Positions 7,195 through 8,327 of a stretch of 8,327 nucleotides of DNA are shown here, piece after piece (position 1 is the stretch's first letter; every line of letters starts with the position of its first letter). The notes under the pieces were generated by a model, which made no database searches, had not been told where the DNA came from, and worked only from the letters and a program-made list of their open reading frames with translations. A program made the translations under genes and the position numbers. The stretch spans positions 1 to 8,327 of the forward strand of contig DXGG01000005.1 of assembly GCA_019114015.1 (NCBI GenBank). Direction: 5' to 3'. The stretch is from Candidatus Onthomorpha intestinigallinarum. Its GTDB lineage: Bacteria > Bacteroidota > Bacteroidia > Bacteroidales > P3.

Positions 7195-7227
7195 CAACGC
7201 CGTCCTGATATAGTCAAGACGGCGTTG
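7195..7227. terminator. bidirectional hairpin terminator between convergent genes
   Basis: A perfect 10-bp GC-rich stem pairs CAACGCCGTC (7195-7204) with GACGGCGTTG (7218-7227). Inside it, after one C/A mismatch, a further 3 bp (TGA with TCA) close a 5-nt loop. On the plus strand it starts 3 nt after the permease stop and is followed by TTTGTGTTGTT, a broken T-tract. On the minus strand it lies about 40 nt after the beta-barrel stop and is followed by only a weak T-rich CTCTTAC. It should end the DUF1599-DoxX-permease transcript and may also serve the opposing gene. Confidence 0.85.
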
Positions 7228-7267
7228 TTTGTGTTGTTAAAGTCTGTTTCCTCAGATTTATTTTCAA

Positions 7268-8047
7268 CTACAGGAAGAATGTCAGACCAACCAATATAGG
7301 GTTGTACTTAAACTCATATGGACTGGCACCTTCACCATAGCTTTCCCATTGATAGTCGTTAAACAATAAGAGTTTGTATCCTATGTACGATCTCAGACGA
7401 TGCGTGCCAATTGTGAGGTCAAGACCTGTTTGAAACAATGTGTAAGGTTTTACTTCCCATTCCCACAAATGAAGACTCTGGTTTATAGAAAGAATGTCGT
7501 CATCCGGGTCAAAGATTTCTGCTGTACGTGAGTCACTTGGCGCGTTAAAAGCGGAGACTGCAATTCCTAAACCCAATGAAGATGTCCATGAAATATGTTC
7601 ATTAACGGGTAGAGTATAAGAGAAATATACGGGAATATCAATATTATTGAATACAGCTGCTGCATTCTTTTTATCCTGTGGGTGTTCACCCAAAAATAAA
7701 TCTCCGTTGTCCAGGTATGACTGTACATCCCATCTGAAGTCCACTCTTCTGTAACTGTATCCCAATCTTGCAGAAAGGGAAAATGACTTGTTAATCCTGT
7801 ATTGATACTCGAAGTAAGCTCCGAAATAAGAGTTGTTTTTTACATTCACATCGAATACTTTGATATGGCTGTATTCTTGATTTATGAATGATTGCGGAGG
7901 GTTGAAAGTGTTTATCGCCCTGCTTCCTGAAAATATCTCGGTCTGTACGCCTATACCGAAATTATGCTTTTTGAAATCCTGCGCAAACGCCCCTATGGAT
8001 AAGGTCAGACAAAGGGCGGATGTGATATAAAATATAGTTTTTTTCAT
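7268..8047 (-). CDS. outer-membrane beta-barrel protein (porin-like)
   Basis: The 259-residue protein has a classic signal peptide with a predicted cut after AFA at residue 22, leaving Gln at the mature N-terminus as is common in Bacteroidota. The rest is a series of amphipathic strands rich in Tyr, Phe and Gly separated by polar turns. Examples are NFGIGVQTEIF, YFGAYFEYQYRI, SFSLSARLGYSYRRVDF, DIPVYFSYTLPV, SSLGLGIAV, LFQTGLDLTI, LRSYIGYKLLLF and the terminal ILVGLTFFL. That fits an eight-to-ten-stranded barrel of the OmpA/OmpW-sized porin-family type, and the end is aromatic/hydrophobic as needed for BAM-dependent insertion. A long loop near residues 165-190 holds acidic residues (FDPDDD). 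No substrate can be predicted. It is a single-gene unit with an unusually long, structured upstream region. Confidence 0.8.
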   Translation of the reverse strand: MKKTIFYITSALCLTLSIGAFAQDFKKHNFGIGVQTEIFSGSRAINTFNPPQSFINQEYSHIKVFDVNVKNNSYFGAYFEYQYRINKSFSLSARLGYSYRRVDFRWDVQSYLDNGDLFLGEHPQDKKNAAAVFNNIDIPVYFSYTLPVNEHISWTSSLGLGIAVSAFNAPSDSRTAEIFDPDDDILSINQSLHLWEWEVKPYTLFQTGLDLTIGTHRLRSYIGYKLLLFNDYQWESYGEGASPYEFKYNPILVGLTFFL

Positions 8048-8146
8048 GTTACTGAGTTTTAATGATAATGTTTTTCTTTTTCTTTATGTCTTATGTTCTC
8101 TGTTTCGCACTACTGTTTTTACAATATTGGAAAGATATGATATTTT

Positions 8147-8211
8147 GGCTGCTACGCAGTCGGTCAGAGTGGTTCTTTCTGCGATTATTGCAGCCGACGC
8201 TGCTCTGCGTC
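8147..8211. repeat. GC-rich nested inverted repeats
   Basis: The block is roughly 58% GC inside an AT-rich intergenic region. GGCTGC (8147-8152) pairs with GCAGCC (8190-8195), and inside this CGCAG (8155-8159) pairs with CTGCG (8179-8183). Directly beside it GACGC (8196-8200) pairs with GCGTC (8207-8211) around a 6-nt loop. A competing pairing is possible: ACGCAG (8154-8159) with CTGCGT (8205-8210), which would disrupt both hairpins. Neither strand has a T-tract after the stems, so this is not a normal terminator. Confidence 0.6.
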
Positions 8212-8265
8212 ATTCTTGCATATTTCCCAGATGAAATCAGAAGTGTAAGTGACAAATCGTCTCAT
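8185..8265 (-). CDS. possible 26-residue leader peptide
   Basis: An ATG about 24 nt after the predicted transcript start opens a 26-codon frame ending in TAA. The product starts MRRFVTYTSDFIW and ends NDAEQRRLQ. Its 3' end runs through the small hairpin at 8211-8196 and stops in the internal loop of the larger one, the geometry expected of a leader peptide whose translation could affect RNA folding. No run of a single amino acid that would suggest classic attenuation is seen. A second frame (8213 to 8091, 40 codons, starting MTQSSVGCNN) overlaps it in another phase. Either or both could be chance; I do not recognise the products. Confidence 0.25.
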   Translation of the reverse strand: MRRFVTYTSDFIWEICKNDAEQRRLQ

Positions 8266-8294
8266 ATCATCATTCAATTGTTGTAATAATATGG

Positions 8295-8302
8295 CAAAGA
8301 TA
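8295..8302 (-). promoter_or_regulatory. Bacteroidota -7 promoter element for the beta-barrel leader
   Basis: The minus strand reads TATCTTTG, identical to the element upstream of folP and an exact TAnnTTTG match. Transcription from it would start near 8289 and give a 5' leader of roughly 240 nt before the beta-barrel ATG. No clear -33 TTG box is visible in the remaining upstream bases. A weaker match, TATCTTTC at 8137-8130, lies closer to the gene and would give a leader of about 80 nt. Confidence 0.5.
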
Positions 8303-8327
8303 TGAAAAAAAATTATATGGTATATAA

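Larger units (their letters stand above)
8048..8327 (-). other. long upstream leader region of the beta-barrel gene
   Basis: This 280-nt stretch holds no ordinary gene. Read on the minus strand it contains a TATCTTTG promoter element (8302-8295), a possible 26-codon ORF (8265-8185), a GC-rich block of inverted repeats (8211-8147), an overlapping 40-codon ORF (8213-8091), and then an A-rich stretch just before the beta-barrel ATG. The plus-strand open frames here are low-complexity Phe/Leu-rich shadows. Confidence 0.5.

Noticed and set aside
8147..8211. Intrinsic terminator in the beta-barrel leader
   Set aside because: The stems are interrupted, and neither strand has a T-tract directly after them.
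8046..8286. Two plus-strand open frames upstream of the beta-barrel gene
   Set aside because: They encode low-complexity Phe/Leu-rich stretches that mirror the A-rich minus-strand leader, overlap each other, and resemble nothing I know.

Overview
The window looks like a chromosomal piece of a Bacteroidota genome, most likely Bacteroidales. The reasons are the families present (WG-repeat protein, DUF4831, CdaA next to FolP, a doubled DUF1599 domain, a DoxX/BT_3928-type membrane protein), two TAnnTTTG promoter elements, weak AT-rich leaders in place of strong Shine-Dalgarno sites, and moderate to low GC. There are no RNA genes, transposases, CRISPR arrays or phage genes. The exact taxon cannot be named from sequence alone.

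Left part (1-2796, plus strand): the 3' part of a WG-repeat protein that runs in from outside the window, then 6 nt later a secreted DUF4831 protein. The two probably form one transcription unit.

Centre left (2802-4466, minus strand): folP (dihydropteroate synthase) followed 6 nt later by cdaA (diadenylate cyclase). A TATCTTTG -7 element lies 20 nt upstream of the folP start. cdaA converges on the DUF4831 gene with only 5 nt between the stop codons and no visible terminator.

Centre right (4503-7191, plus strand): divergent from folP across 36 nt, a tight three-gene operon holds a duplicated DUF1599 protein, a DoxX-like membrane protein with a degenerate thioredoxin-like tail (ATGA overlap), and a DppB/OppB-type ABC permease that starts with TTG after a 2-nt gap. 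A strong hairpin at 7195-7227 ends this operon and also serves the opposing gene.

Right part (7268-8327, minus strand): a small outer-membrane beta-barrel protein. Its upstream region is unusual: a TATCTTTG promoter element at the far edge, then about 240 nt of leader with two overlapping tiny ORFs and a GC-rich block of nested inverted repeats that can pair in two ways. This leader is the least explained part of the window. It could be a structured regulatory leader or one copy of a dispersed repeat.

Functionally the window mixes core metabolism and signalling (folate, c-di-AMP), envelope proteins (DoxX/Trx, beta-barrel, DUF4831) and a peptide- or nickel-type importer subunit without its partners. 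No complete new system is evident. The best leads are the structured leader, the conserved-looking but uncharacterised DUF1599-DoxX pair beside folP-cdaA, and the orphan permease.
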